A DNA stretch of 64,000 nucleotides from Pseudoxanthomonas sp. CF125 (GCF_900104085.1 NZ_FNLD01000001.1:1-64000); one strand, 5' to 3'; counted from the first letter of the stretch, positions 44,670 to 53,640 are shown. Translations and numbers: made by a program. The notes: generated from the sequence alone by a model not told the origin.

Positions 44670-44741
44670 TGTAGGAGCTGCGTAAGCTGCGACCGCTCTT
44701 CTTCGACAATTGATCGGGTCGCAGCTTACGCAGCTCCTACA
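44670..44741. repeat. REP-like inverted repeat, GTAGGAGCTGCGTAAGCTGC family
   Basis: Perfect arms TGTAGGAGCTGCGTAAGCTG... / ...CAGCTTACGCAGCTCCTACA. It lies inside the spu run between spuB and spuC, so it may modulate or process the polycistronic transcript. Confidence 0.93.
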
Positions 44742-44762
44742 AAATTGAATTCTGGAGTCTCA

Positions 44763-46127
44763 ATGGACCACCTGGACACCCGCACCCTGCAACAACTCGA
44801 TGCCGCGCACCACCTGCATCCGTTCAACGACAACGCCGCGCTGGCGAAGAAAGGCACGCGCATTCTTACCCGCGGTGAGGGCGCTTACGTATGGGATGCC
44901 GAAGGCAACAAACTGCTGGATGCCTTCGCCGGGCTGTGGTGCGTCAACCTCGGTTACGGGCGCAAGGAATTGGGAGAAGCGGCATCCAAGCAGATGACCC
45001 AGCTGGCCTACTACAACAGCTTCTTCCAGTGCACCACCGAGCCCACCATTCTGCTCGCGGCCAAGCTCGCCGAGCTGACCCCGGGCGATCTCAACCACGC
45101 GTTCTTCACCAACTCCGGTTCCGAAGCCAACGACACCATCCTGCGCCTGGTGCGGCATTTCTGGGCGGTGCAGGACCAGCCGCAGAAGAGCATCTTCATC
45201 GGCCGCCACAATGGCTACCACGGCACCACCATGGCCGGCGCCAGCCTGGGCGGCATGGCCGGCATGCATAAACAGGGCGGGCTGCCGATTCCCGACATCC
45301 ACCACATCGATCCGCCGTTCTGGTTCGCCGATGGCGGTGAGCTGGATCCCGACGAATACGGTGTGCTCGCTGCGCGCAGGCTGGAAGCCAAGATCCTTGA
45401 GTTGGGTCCCGACCGCGTGGCCGCCTTCATCGGCGAACCCATCATGGGCGCCATCGGTGTGTATATCCCGCCCAGGACCTATTGGCCCGAGATAGAACGC
45501 ATCTGCCGCAAGTACGACGTGCTGCTGGTCGCCGACGAGGTGATCTGCGGCTTCGGCCGCACGGGCGAATGGTTCGCCTCCGACTACTTCGGCTTCATGC
45601 CCGACGTGATGACCCTGGCCAAGGGCATCACCTCCGGCTATATCCCGTTGGGCGCGGCCATGTTCAACGACCGCGTCGCCGGCGTGCTGGCCGACCAGGG
45701 CGGGGAACTGGCGCACGGTTGCACCTATTCGGGGCACCCGGTATGCACGGCGGTGGCATTGGAGAACATCCGTATCCTGCAGGAAGAAAAGATCATCGAA
45801 ACCTGCAAGACCGACACCGCTCCGTACCTGGCCCAGCGTTGGGCCGAACTGGGCGAACACCGCCTAGTCGGCGAAGCGCGCATCGCCGGCATGGTCGGCG
45901 CGCTGGAGCTGGTGCCGGACAAAGGCCGGCGTGCATTCTTCGATGATCGCGGTAAAGTGGGGCAGCTGTGCCGCGACAGAGCATTGGCCAACGGGCTTAT
46001 CCTGCGCGCCACCTACGATGCCATGCTGCTGTCGCCGCCGCTGATCGTCAGCCGGGACCAGATCGACGAGTTGTTCGAGAAGGCCTGGAAGGCGCTGAAC
46101 GAGACCGCGGCAGAGCTGGGTTTGTAG
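44763..46127 (+). CDS. spuC: Putrescine/polyamine:pyruvate aminotransferase (SpuC-like)
   Basis: 454 residues, class III PLP aminotransferase. It converts putrescine and pyruvate to 4-aminobutanal and alanine. Visible: HPFNDNAALAKKGTRILTRG, FAGLWCVNLGYGRKEL, FTNSGSEANDTILRLVRHFW, LLVADEVICGFGRTGEWF (PLP Asp) and LAKGITSGYIPLGA (Lys). ATG 44763 is set by GGAG six bases upstream; an in-frame TTG six codons earlier is unlikely. Confidence 0.93.
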   Translation: MDHLDTRTLQQLDAAHHLHPFNDNAALAKKGTRILTRGEGAYVWDAEGNKLLDAFAGLWCVNLGYGRKELGEAASKQMTQLAYYNSFFQCTTEPTILLAAKLAELTPGDLNHAFFTNSGSEANDTILRLVRHFWAVQDQPQKSIFIGRHNGYHGTTMAGASLGGMAGMHKQGGLPIPDIHHIDPPFWFADGGELDPDEYGVLAARRLEAKILELGPDRVAAFIGEPIMGAIGVYIPPRTYWPEIERICRKYDVLLVADEVICGFGRTGEWFASDYFGFMPDVMTLAKGITSGYIPLGAAMFNDRVAGVLADQGGELAHGCTYSGHPVCTAVALENIRILQEEKIIETCKTDTAPYLAQRWAELGEHRLVGEARIAGMVGALELVPDKGRRAFFDDRGKVGQLCRDRALANGLILRATYDAMLLSPPLIVSRDQIDELFEKAWKALNETAAELGL

Positions 46128-46234
46128 TGGGTTTTGCAACAATGCTTTGAACGGGAAGGGAACAACGGGCGCTCCGCGATTCCGCGGAACGCAGATGCCA
46201 ACAACTAGCCCTTGCGGGCCATCTGGAGAGTGCG

Positions 46235-47356
46235 ATGAAACTGCGAATGCTGGGTGCAACGATCGCCGTGTGCATGCTTGCCGCATGCGGAGGCAAGGGC
46301 GGCGACAAGGCCGCCACGGCCGCCGAAGGCGACAAGAGCGTCAACGTCTACAACTGGTCCGATTACATCGCCGAGGACACCAACGCCAACTTCGAAAAGA
46401 AGACCGGCATCAAGGTCACCTACGACGTGTTCGACAGCAACGAAGTGCTGGAGACCAAGCTGCTGGCCGGTTCCAGCGGCTACGACGTGGTGGTGCCGAC
46501 GATGAATTTCCTGGGGCGCCAGATCCAGGCCGGCGTGTTCCTGCCGCTGGACAAATCCAAGATCCCGAACTACGCCAATCTCGATCCGGCGATAATGAAA
46601 AAACTGGAGTCGCAGGACCCGGGCAACAAATACGCGATCCCGTACATGTGGGGCACCACCGGCATCGGCTACAACGTGGACAAGGTCAAGGCCGCGTTCG
46701 GCAACACCGACCTGACCAACAGCCTGGACATCGTTTTCAAACCGGAGAACATATCCAAGCTCAAGGCCTGTGGCGTCACCGTACTGGATACGCCGTCCGA
46801 GCTGATCCCGATCACGCTCAACTACCTGGGTGAAGACCCCAACAGCACCGATCCGGCGGTCATCAACAAGGCCGCGGCACTGTTGAAGACCATTCGTCCC
46901 TACATCACCAATTTCCACAGCTCACAGTACATCGACGCGCTGGCCAACGGCGATATCTGCCTAGTGGTGGGCTGGTCGGGCGACATCATCCAAGCTCGCG
47001 ACCGCGCGGCCGAAGCCGGCAACGGGGTCAACATCGCCTACGCCATCCCGAAGGAAGGCGCGCCGCAGTGGTTCGACATGCTGGCCATCCCCAAGGACGC
47101 CAAGCACGTGGACGAAGCCTACGCCTACATCAACAACCTGCTGGACCCGCAGGTGATGGCCAACAACTCCAACTTCATCAGCTATCCCAATGCCGTGCCC
47201 AAGGCCAAGGAACTGATGGAGAAGAGCATCACCGACGACCCGACCGTGTATCCGCCGCCGGAGGTCGAAGCGAAACTGTTCACCTTCGCGATCATCCCGC
47301 CGGAAGTCGACAAGCTGTATACGCGGATCTGGACGGAATTGAAGACCGGCAAGTAA
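46235..47356 (+). CDS. spuD: Polyamine ABC transporter substrate-binding lipoprotein (PotF/SpuD-like)
   Basis: 373 residues. The lipoprotein signal MKLRMLGATIAVCMLAAC (Cys18) is followed by a type II periplasmic binding fold: SVNVYNWSDYIAEDTNANFE, YDVFDSNEVLETKLLAGSSG, NKYAIPYMWGTTGIGYN, GDICLVVGWSGDIIQARDRA. The W/D/E pattern (NWSDYI, GWSGDI) is that of putrescine-binding PotF/SpuD. A strong terminator-like hairpin follows, which would favour extra expression relative to the membrane components. Ribosome site GGAGAGTGCG. Confidence 0.95.
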   Translation: MKLRMLGATIAVCMLAACGGKGGDKAATAAEGDKSVNVYNWSDYIAEDTNANFEKKTGIKVTYDVFDSNEVLETKLLAGSSGYDVVVPTMNFLGRQIQAGVFLPLDKSKIPNYANLDPAIMKKLESQDPGNKYAIPYMWGTTGIGYNVDKVKAAFGNTDLTNSLDIVFKPENISKLKACGVTVLDTPSELIPITLNYLGEDPNSTDPAVINKAAALLKTIRPYITNFHSSQYIDALANGDICLVVGWSGDIIQARDRAAEAGNGVNIAYAIPKEGAPQWFDMLAIPKDAKHVDEAYAYINNLLDPQVMANNSNFISYPNAVPKAKELMEKSITDDPTVYPPPEVEAKLFTFAIIPPEVDKLYTRIWTELKTGK

Positions 47357-47365
47357 ACGCACGAA

Positions 47366-47400
47366 CGGGGCAGGCGGTCACGCCTGCCCCGATTCGTTTT
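47366..47400 (+). terminator. Terminator-like hairpin after spuD
   Basis: CGGGGCAGGCG GTCA CGCCTGCCCCG, a perfect 11-bp stem with a 4-base loop, followed by ATTCGTTTT. It lies inside the transporter gene run, before the PfpI gene, and probably acts as a partial terminator. Confidence 0.8.
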
Positions 47401-47436
47401 CGGGCGCCAATAGCGATCATCTGAAAGAACGCCGCC

Positions 47437-48069
47437 ATGCACATAGCGATCCTCACCTTCGAAGGATTCAATGAGCTCGATTCCCTGATCGCATTGGGCA
47501 TACTCAATCGCGTCAAGACCCCTGGCTGGCGAGTGACACTGTCATGTCCGGCGGCGTCGGTCACTTCGATGAACGGCGTAACCGTGCATGCGCAATCGAG
47601 TCTGGAAGAGGCCTGCACGGCAGACGCCGTCATTGTCGGCAGCGGCATGCGAACCCGGGAAATCGTCGGTACCCCCGAGCTGATGGCCCGGTTAAAGCTG
47701 GATCCGGCGCGTCAGCTGATCGGCGCCCAATGCTCGGGCACGTTGATCCTGGCCAAGCTCGGCTTGCTTGGCGGCGTTCCCGCCTGTACGGATCTCACTA
47801 CCAAGCCTTGGGTACAGGAGGCGGGCATCGAGGTCATCAATCGGCCGCTCTACGCACAAGGGAATGTGGCGACCGCCGGCGGCTGCCTTGCATCGCAATA
47901 CCTTGCGGGTTGGATCATCGCGCGTCTGGAGGGCGAGGAGGCCGCAAGAAATGCGCTTCATTACGTCGCCCCGGTCGGCGAGAAAGAGGAGTACGTCGCT
48001 CGCGCCATGGGAAATATCGTTCCGGCGACCAATTCGCCCAGGTCGGAGCAGGTTCGACGGTCGGCTTGA
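47437..48069 (+). CDS. DJ-1/PfpI family protein inserted in the polyamine transporter run
   Basis: 210 residues. DJ-1/PfpI fold: IAILTFEGFNELD (acidic residue near the nucleophile), ADAVIVGSGMRTREI, the nucleophile elbow IGAQCSGTL with Cys99, and TAGGCLASQYLAGWIIARL. It resembles the amidotransferase-like half of some AraC-type regulators but has no DNA-binding domain. Role unknown; candidates are glyoxalase/deglycase-like detoxification or hydrolysis of a polyamine conjugate. It occupies the place of spuE in the Pseudomonas order and has only a weak ribosome site. Confidence 0.88.
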   Translation: MHIAILTFEGFNELDSLIALGILNRVKTPGWRVTLSCPAASVTSMNGVTVHAQSSLEEACTADAVIVGSGMRTREIVGTPELMARLKLDPARQLIGAQCSGTLILAKLGLLGGVPACTDLTTKPWVQEAGIEVINRPLYAQGNVATAGGCLASQYLAGWIIARLEGEEAARNALHYVAPVGEKEEYVARAMGNIVPATNSPRSEQVRRSA

Positions 48070-48101
48070 TTTTTCTTACGCAGAACATTCTGGGGACAAC
48101 G

Positions 48102-49244
48102 ATGGCAATCGAACAGTTGAACGGAACCAAGAACACGGCCGGCAATGCCAAGGTCGTGGAGGACTACCTGCGGATCGTCGATGTGCGCAAGGAGTTCGAT
48201 GGTTTCGTCGCGGTCGAGGATACCGACCTGAGCATACGCAAGGGAGAGATCTTCGCGTTGCTGGGAGGATCGGGTTGCGGAAAATCCACCTTGCTGCGCT
48301 GCCTGGGCGGTTTCGAGAAACCCACCTCGGGCAAGATCTACCTGGACGGGCAGATCATGAACGACCTGCCGCCGTACGAACGTCCCATCAACATGATGTT
48401 CCAGTCCTACGCGCTGTTTCCGCACATGACCGTGGAGCAGAACATCGCCTTCGGCCTGAAGCAGGACGGGTTGTCGAAGGACGCCATTAAAAAACGCGTC
48501 GACGAAATGCTCGCGCTGGTACAGTTGGGAAAGCTGGCCAAGCGCAAGCCGCACCAGCTGTCCGGCGGACAGCAGCAGCGCGTGGCGTTGGCGCGTTCGC
48601 TGGCCAAGGGGCCCAAACTGCTGTTGCTGGACGAGCCGATGGGTGCGCTGGACAAGAAGCTGCGCTCGCAGATGCAGTTGGAGCTGGTCAACATCATCGA
48701 GACCTCCGGCGTCACCTGCGTGATGGTGACGCACGACCAGGAAGAAGCCATGACCATGGCCACGCGCATCGCCCTGATGGACTCGGGCCGCATCCGCCAG
48801 GTCGGAACGCCCGACGAAATCTACGAATCCCCCACCAGTCGCTTCGCCGCCGAGTTCATCGGTTCGGTGAACATGTTCCAGGGCAAGGTCGACGAGGACA
48901 TGGCCGACTACGTGACCATCCTGTCGCCCTCGTTGGATACGCCCATCTATGTGGGTCACGGCATCTCCGGTTTCGAGGGACAGGAAGTCTCGTTCGGCGT
49001 GCGTCCGGAGAAGGTCCACATCAGCAAAGAAGAACCCGACCAGCGTTACAACAAGGCACGCGGCAAGATCGAGGACATCGCGTATTTCGGCAGCCATTCC
49101 GTATTCCACGTGCGCCTGCCCAGCGGCTATAAATTCATGGCCAACTTCGCCAACCAGCAACGCTGGGCCAGCGAAGGAATGACCTGGGGCGACGAAGTCT
49201 GGGTGTCATGGGGCGATAACGAAGGCGTGGTGCTGACCTCATGA
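48102..49244 (+). CDS. spuF: Polyamine ABC transporter ATP-binding protein (PotG/SpuF-like)
   Basis: 380 residues. Walker A LLGGSGCGKSTLLRCLGG, Q-loop MMFQSYALFPHM, signature LSGGQQQRVALARSLAKGP, Walker B LLLLDEPMGALDK, H-loop VMVTHDQEEA, then a C-terminal TOBE_2 domain (~300-375). It powers polyamine import. ATG 48102 is set by GGGGACAACG; the frame is open further upstream, but that part overlaps the PfpI gene in another frame. Confidence 0.97.
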   Translation: MAIEQLNGTKNTAGNAKVVEDYLRIVDVRKEFDGFVAVEDTDLSIRKGEIFALLGGSGCGKSTLLRCLGGFEKPTSGKIYLDGQIMNDLPPYERPINMMFQSYALFPHMTVEQNIAFGLKQDGLSKDAIKKRVDEMLALVQLGKLAKRKPHQLSGGQQQRVALARSLAKGPKLLLLDEPMGALDKKLRSQMQLELVNIIETSGVTCVMVTHDQEEAMTMATRIALMDSGRIRQVGTPDEIYESPTSRFAAEFIGSVNMFQGKVDEDMADYVTILSPSLDTPIYVGHGISGFEGQEVSFGVRPEKVHISKEEPDQRYNKARGKIEDIAYFGSHSVFHVRLPSGYKFMANFANQQRWASEGMTWGDEVWVSWGDNEGVVLTS

Positions 49245-50149
49245 ACGCCATTCTGAAAAAAGTGTTCCCGCACCCGCGCTGGGCGGTGATCTCGGTTCCG
49301 TATCTGTGGCTATTGGTATTTTTCGCCATCCCGTTCCTGATCGTGCTGAAGATATCGTTCTCCAAGCTCGCCATCGCCATGCCCCCGTACACGCCGGTGC
49401 TGGAGTACGTGGACAACGCGCTGTCGCTGAAATTGAACCTCAGCAACTACATTGGCCTGTTCACCGATTCGCAATACGTGCAGGCCTACCTGAGCTCCAT
49501 CAAGATCGCCGCCATCTCCACATTCCTGGCGTTGCTGATCGGCTACCCGATGGCCTACGTCATCGCGCGGCTGCCGCCCTCGGCGCGCAACATCGCCATG
49601 ATGCTGGTGATCCTGCCTTCGTGGACTTCGTTCCTGATCCGCGTCTACGCCTGGATCGGCATCCTTAAGCCCAATGGCCTGCTCAATAATCTGCTGATGA
49701 AGCTGCACCTGATCAGCGAACCCCTGCAGATCTCCAATACGCCTACCGCCGCCTACATCGGCATCGTCTACTGCTACCTGCCGTTCATGGTGCTGCCGCT
49801 CTACACCAATCTGGTCAAGCACGACCATCGGCTGCTGGAGGCGGCCTACGACCTGGGCGCCAAGCCGTGGAAGGCCTTCTTCAAGATCACGCTACCGCTG
49901 TCCAAGGCCGGCATCATCGCCGGCTGCATGCTGGTGATGATTCCGGCGGTGGGCGAGTTCGTGATTCCGGAATTGCTGGGCGGCCCGGACACCTTGATGA
50001 TCGGGCGCGTGCTGTGGAACGAGTTCTTCAACAACCGCGACTGGCCCACCGCTTCGGCCGTGGCCATCGTGATGCTGGGACTGCTGCTGATCCCGATCCT
50101 GATCTTCAACCGTGTGCAGCAGAGCGAGATCGAAGGGAGGCTGACATGA
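49241..50149 (+). CDS. spuG: Polyamine ABC transporter permease (PotH/SpuG-like)
   Basis: 302 residues, six membrane segments and the BPD_transp_1 EAA loop (LLEAAYDLGAKPWKAFFKIT-type, LPLSKAGIIAG). A large loop after segment 1 (YTPVLEYVDNALSLKLNLSN) is typical of PotH. It starts ATGA, overlapping the spuF stop, and is overlapped in turn by spuH. Confidence 0.96.
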   Translation: MNAILKKVFPHPRWAVISVPYLWLLVFFAIPFLIVLKISFSKLAIAMPPYTPVLEYVDNALSLKLNLSNYIGLFTDSQYVQAYLSSIKIAAISTFLALLIGYPMAYVIARLPPSARNIAMMLVILPSWTSFLIRVYAWIGILKPNGLLNNLLMKLHLISEPLQISNTPTAAYIGIVYCYLPFMVLPLYTNLVKHDHRLLEAAYDLGAKPWKAFFKITLPLSKAGIIAGCMLVMIPAVGEFVIPELLGGPDTLMIGRVLWNEFFNNRDWPTASAVAIVMLGLLLIPILIFNRVQQSEIEGRLT

Positions 50150-50988
50150 GCAACCTCGCCAAGCGCTGGCCGACCTGGCTGATCCTGGCGCTGGGATTCG
50201 GCTTCCTGTACGTGCCGATCCTGGTGCTGATGTTCTATTCGTTCAACGAAAACAAACTGGCCACGGTGTGGTCGGGCTTCTCGCTCAAGTGGTACGGCAA
50301 GCTGATGGAGAACGACCAGATGCTGGGCGCGGCCTGGATCAGCATCAAGATCGCTTTCTTCACCGCCACCGCCGCGGTGATCCTGGGCACCCTGGCCGCG
50401 CTGGTGATGACGCGCATGCGGCGCTTTCCCGGCAAGACCCTGTTCGGCGCGCTGATCACCGCCCCGCTGGTGATGCCGGAAGTGATCCTGGGCCTGTCCA
50501 TCCTGATGATGTTCATGTCGCTGGGCAACCTGGTGGGACTCGCTCCGCGCGGCATCCTGTCGATCTGGATCGCGCATGTGACCTTCACGCTCGCCTTCGT
50601 CACCGTAGTGCTGTCCTCGCGCATGGCCGAACTGGACAAGTCGCTGGAGGAAGCGGCGATGGACCTGGGTGCGAATCGGGTCAAGGTGTTCTTCCTGATC
50701 ACGCTGCCGATTATCGCTCCTGCCATCGTCTCGGGCTGGCTGCTGGCCTTCACTCTGTCGCTGGACGACGTGGTGGTCGCGAGTTTCGTATCCGGCCCGA
50801 GTTCAACCACCTTGCCGATGGTGGTGTTCTCTTCGGCGCGGCGTGGACTCAACCCGCAGGTCAATGCGCTGGCCACGATCATGATCGTAGTGGTGTCGGT
50901 CGCCGCCTTCATCGCCTGGTACCTGATGAGCCGCGAAGAAAAAAGGCGCCAGCGCGACATGCAGCTAGCATTGCAGGATAACGGCTGA
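50146..50988 (+). CDS. spuH: Polyamine ABC transporter permease (PotI/SpuH-like)
   Basis: 280 residues, six membrane segments. N-terminus WLILALGFGFLYVPILVLMF with YSFNENKLATVWSGFSLKWY, typical of PotI; EAA loop LEEAAMDLGANRVKVFFLIT; then SLDDVVVASFVSGPSSTTLP. ATG 50146 overlaps the spuG TGA and has GGGAGG 7 bases upstream. Last gene of the transporter. Confidence 0.96.
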   Translation: MSNLAKRWPTWLILALGFGFLYVPILVLMFYSFNENKLATVWSGFSLKWYGKLMENDQMLGAAWISIKIAFFTATAAVILGTLAALVMTRMRRFPGKTLFGALITAPLVMPEVILGLSILMMFMSLGNLVGLAPRGILSIWIAHVTFTLAFVTVVLSSRMAELDKSLEEAAMDLGANRVKVFFLITLPIIAPAIVSGWLLAFTLSLDDVVVASFVSGPSSTTLPMVVFSSARRGLNPQVNALATIMIVVVSVAAFIAWYLMSREEKRRQRDMQLALQDNG

Positions 50989-51021
50989 GGCTTCCGCAGC
51001 TCTGGCTTGCCTTTGCCTTTG

Positions 51022-51147
51022 CCCCCTTTGACAAAGGGGGCTACGGGGGATTTGCCTTTGATCTTGATCTTGATCTTGATCTTCGCTAAGCCACCAAGGG
51101 CAAAGAGCAAGAGCAAATCCCCCTCGATCCCCCTTTTTCAAAGGGGG
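51022..51147. repeat. Nested inverted repeats with a tandem GATCTT tract
   Basis: Two CCCCCTTTG/CAAAGGGGG-type hairpins (51022-51040 and 51129-51147) flank an inner inverted pair GGGGGATTTGC / GCAAATCCCCC. Between them is (GATCTT)x4 at 51060-51083. It fills the 227-base gap between spuH and the dehydrogenase gene and may end the spu transcript. Confidence 0.88.
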
Positions 51148-51215
51148 AGGCCACTACGGCCAGCTAACTCCTCGGCTGGCAATATCCATTCCAGGTAACC
51201 TCCACGAAAATCATC

Positions 51216-52577
51216 ATGACCGTAGAAACCGTCAATCCCGCGACCGGCAAGGTCGAATACACGCTTGAGCTCATGGACGCCGCCGCTGTCGAGGCGATCC
51301 TTGCCGCTTCCGCCTCGGCGTTCCCGCAATGGTCCGCGCGACCGCTGGCCGAACGCGGTGATTTCCTACGCAAGGTGGGCGCGCAGCTGCGCAGCCGTCG
51401 CGACGATATCCAGAAGATCATGACCGCCGAGATGGGCAAGCTGCGCAAAGAGGCCTTGGCCGAAGTGGACAAGTGCGCCGACGCCTGCGACTACTACGCA
51501 GAGCATGCGGCCGGCTACCTGCAGGATCAACCCATCGCCACCGAAGCCAGCAACAGCTACGTGCGTTTCGAGCCCATTGGCTGCGTGCTGGCGGTGATGC
51601 CGTGGAACTTCCCGATCTGGCAGGTGTTCCGTTTTCTCGCCCCCGCCCTGATGGCGGGCAATGTGGCGGTGCTCAAGCACGCCAGCAACGTACCGCGCTG
51701 CGCGGACATCATCGCCGAGACGCTGCGCGATGCCGGCATTCCGCCCGGCGTGTTCGCAGCGCTGCATATCGACAACGACCAGGCCGCCGAAGTGCTGCGC
51801 GACAAGCGCATAGCCGCGGTGACCTTGACCGGCAGCGAACGGGCAGGGCGTTCGATCGCCGCCAACGCTGGCGACCAGCTGAAGAAATGCGTGATGGAAC
51901 TCGGCGGCAGCGACGCCTTCGTGGTGCTGGAAGACGCCGACCTGGACAAGACGGTGGCCAGCGCGGTGACTTCGCGCTTCGGCAATGTGGGCCAGACCTG
52001 CATCGCGGCCAAGCGCTTCATCGTGGTGGATGCCATCGCCGACGCGTTCGTGCAGCGTTTCGTCGATGCCGCCTCCAAACTGAAGCTCGGCGATCCCAAC
52101 GAAGAAACCACCACCTTGGCCCCGATGGCCAGACAAGACTTGCGCGACGAGCTGCACAAGCAGGTGCAGGCGAGCGTGGCCAAGGGCGCCAAACCGCTAT
52201 TGGGCTGCGAACCGGATGGTTCCCACGCGGGCTATCCGGCGTCGATCCTAGATGCCGTGGCGCCCGGTATGGCGGCCTACGACGAAGAGCTGTTCGGGCC
52301 CGTGGCCAGTATCCTGCGGGTCAAAGACGAGGCCGAGGCGGTCAAGGTGGCCAACGACACCACTTTCGGCCTGGGCGGCAGCGTATGGACCGGCGACCGC
52401 GAGCGCGGCAATCGGGTCGCGCGCCAGTTGCAATGCGGCGCGGCTTTCGTCAACGCGATCGTGAAGAGCGACGTGCGCCTGCCGTTTGGCGGAACCAAGC
52501 GCTCCGGCTTCGGCCGCGAACTGGCCGAGCACGGCATCCATGAGTTCATGAACATCAAATCCGTCTACGTCGCCTGA
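51216..52577 (+). CDS. NAD(P)-dependent succinate-semialdehyde dehydrogenase
   Basis: 453 residues, aldehyde dehydrogenase of the succinate-semialdehyde (GabD/Sad) group. Visible: CVLAVMPWNFPIWQVFRFLA, VTLTGSERAGRSIAANAG, MELGGSDAFVVLEDADLD (catalytic Glu), GNVGQTCIAAKRFIV (catalytic Cys) and LFGPVASILRVKDE. It would oxidise succinate semialdehyde from GABA to succinate, completing putrescine degradation coded upstream. The GABA aminotransferase step could be done by one of the class III aminotransferases here. Confidence 0.9.
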   Translation: MTVETVNPATGKVEYTLELMDAAAVEAILAASASAFPQWSARPLAERGDFLRKVGAQLRSRRDDIQKIMTAEMGKLRKEALAEVDKCADACDYYAEHAAGYLQDQPIATEASNSYVRFEPIGCVLAVMPWNFPIWQVFRFLAPALMAGNVAVLKHASNVPRCADIIAETLRDAGIPPGVFAALHIDNDQAAEVLRDKRIAAVTLTGSERAGRSIAANAGDQLKKCVMELGGSDAFVVLEDADLDKTVASAVTSRFGNVGQTCIAAKRFIVVDAIADAFVQRFVDAASKLKLGDPNEETTTLAPMARQDLRDELHKQVQASVAKGAKPLLGCEPDGSHAGYPASILDAVAPGMAAYDEELFGPVASILRVKDEAEAVKVANDTTFGLGGSVWTGDRERGNRVARQLQCGAAFVNAIVKSDVRLPFGGTKRSGFGRELAEHGIHEFMNIKSVYVA

Positions 52578-52582
52578 TGCTT

Positions 52583-52652
52583 TGTAGGAGCGGGCCCTGC
52601 CCGCGACGGAGTTCACGGGTAGAGCCTGTCGCGGGCAGGGCCCGCTCCTACA
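52583..52652. repeat. REP-like inverted repeat, GTAGGAGCGGGCCCTGCCCG family
   Basis: Perfect outer arms TGTAGGAGCGGGCCCTGCCC... / ...GCAGGGCCCGCTCCTACA, directly after the dehydrogenase stop codon. Confidence 0.95.
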
Positions 52653-52742
52653 GACCTTGCTGGTGGAACGAAGGGTTCCGCTCTACGACATTCCTTACGG
52701 GGTAGGCCGGTGCCATCTTGTGGGCATCGAAAAGGAGCCGCT

Positions 52743-53606
52743 ATGAACACTGTCGCCACTTCATCCCATCCCGTCCGCGTTGCCCGCGTTATCCGCGGCC
52801 GCCCGACTTCCGACGGCGCCGGCGTCAAGCTGACCCGCGTCATCGGCGGTCCGGATTTGCCGGAGCTCGACCCGTTTCTGTTGCTGGACGAGTTCGGCAC
52901 CGACCGTGCCGAAGACTACCTGGCCGGTTTCCCCAGCCATCCGCATCGCGGTTTCGAGACCGTCACCTACATGCTGGACGGGCGCATGCGCCACAAGGAC
53001 AACCATGGCAACGAAGGTCTGTTGACTCCTGGCAGCGTGCAGTGGATGACCGCCGGCCGCGGCCTGGTGCACTCGGAAATGCCGGAACAGGAATCCGGTC
53101 GCATGCGCGGCTTCCAGCTGTGGGTGAATCTGCCCGCACGCGACAAGATGACCGACCCGAAGTACCAGGAATACGCGCCGGATCGTATTCCGGTGGCCAA
53201 CCCGGCCGCTGGCGTCAGCGTCAAAGTCATCGCTGGCCAGGTGGGCGAGGTGGTTGGCCCGATCGTGCAGCCGGCGACCGATCCGGTGTATCTGGATGTC
53301 GCGCTGGAGGCAGGCACGGCGTGGGAATACCTCTTGCCCGAAGGCCATAACGCGTTCGCCTATGCGTTCGAAGGCGCTGCGACGGTGGGCGAAGGCGAAG
53401 ACGCGCGTGCGCTGGAGACCCACGAGATGGCGGTGCTGGGCGGCGGTGATCTGTTGCAACTGCGCGCTGGCGGCAAGGGCGCGCGCCTGATCGTGGTCGC
53501 GGGCCGGCCGCTGCGCGAGCCGGTAATGCGCCATGGCCCGTTCGTCATGAACACCAAGCAGGAACTGATGCAGGCCTTCGTGGATTACCAGGAAGGCCGC
53601 TTCTGA
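52743..53606 (+). CDS. Pirin family protein (first copy)
   Basis: 287 residues, bicupin. The pirin signature: DPFLLLDEFGTD, FPSHPHRGFETVTYMLDGRM (metal-binding His), GSVQWMTAGRGLVHSEMPEQ, GFQLWVNLPARDKM, and a C-terminal pirin_C domain (~175-285). Metal-binding; some members have quercetinase or redox-regulatory roles. ATG 52743 has AAAAGGAGCCGCT in front. Convergent with the next gene across a hairpin. Confidence 0.93.
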   Translation: MNTVATSSHPVRVARVIRGRPTSDGAGVKLTRVIGGPDLPELDPFLLLDEFGTDRAEDYLAGFPSHPHRGFETVTYMLDGRMRHKDNHGNEGLLTPGSVQWMTAGRGLVHSEMPEQESGRMRGFQLWVNLPARDKMTDPKYQEYAPDRIPVANPAAGVSVKVIAGQVGEVVGPIVQPATDPVYLDVALEAGTAWEYLLPEGHNAFAYAFEGAATVGEGEDARALETHEMAVLGGGDLLQLRAGGKGARLIVVAGRPLREPVMRHGPFVMNTKQELMQAFVDYQEGRF

Positions 53607-53609
53607 ATC

Positions 53610-53634
53610 CCGGGGCGAGTTGCGCTCGCCCCGG
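53610..53634. terminator. Bidirectional hairpin between convergent genes
   Basis: CCGGGGCGAG TTGCG CTCGCCCCGG, perfect 10-bp stem, 4 bases after the pirin stop and 6 bases from the stop of the opposing gene. No T-run. Confidence 0.65.
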
Positions 53635-53640
53635 CCAGCG

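Noticed and set aside
51060..51083. GATCTT iterons as a replication origin
   Set aside because: Only four short copies, no AT-rich unwinding region, DnaA boxes or rep gene; it is part of an inverted-repeat element.
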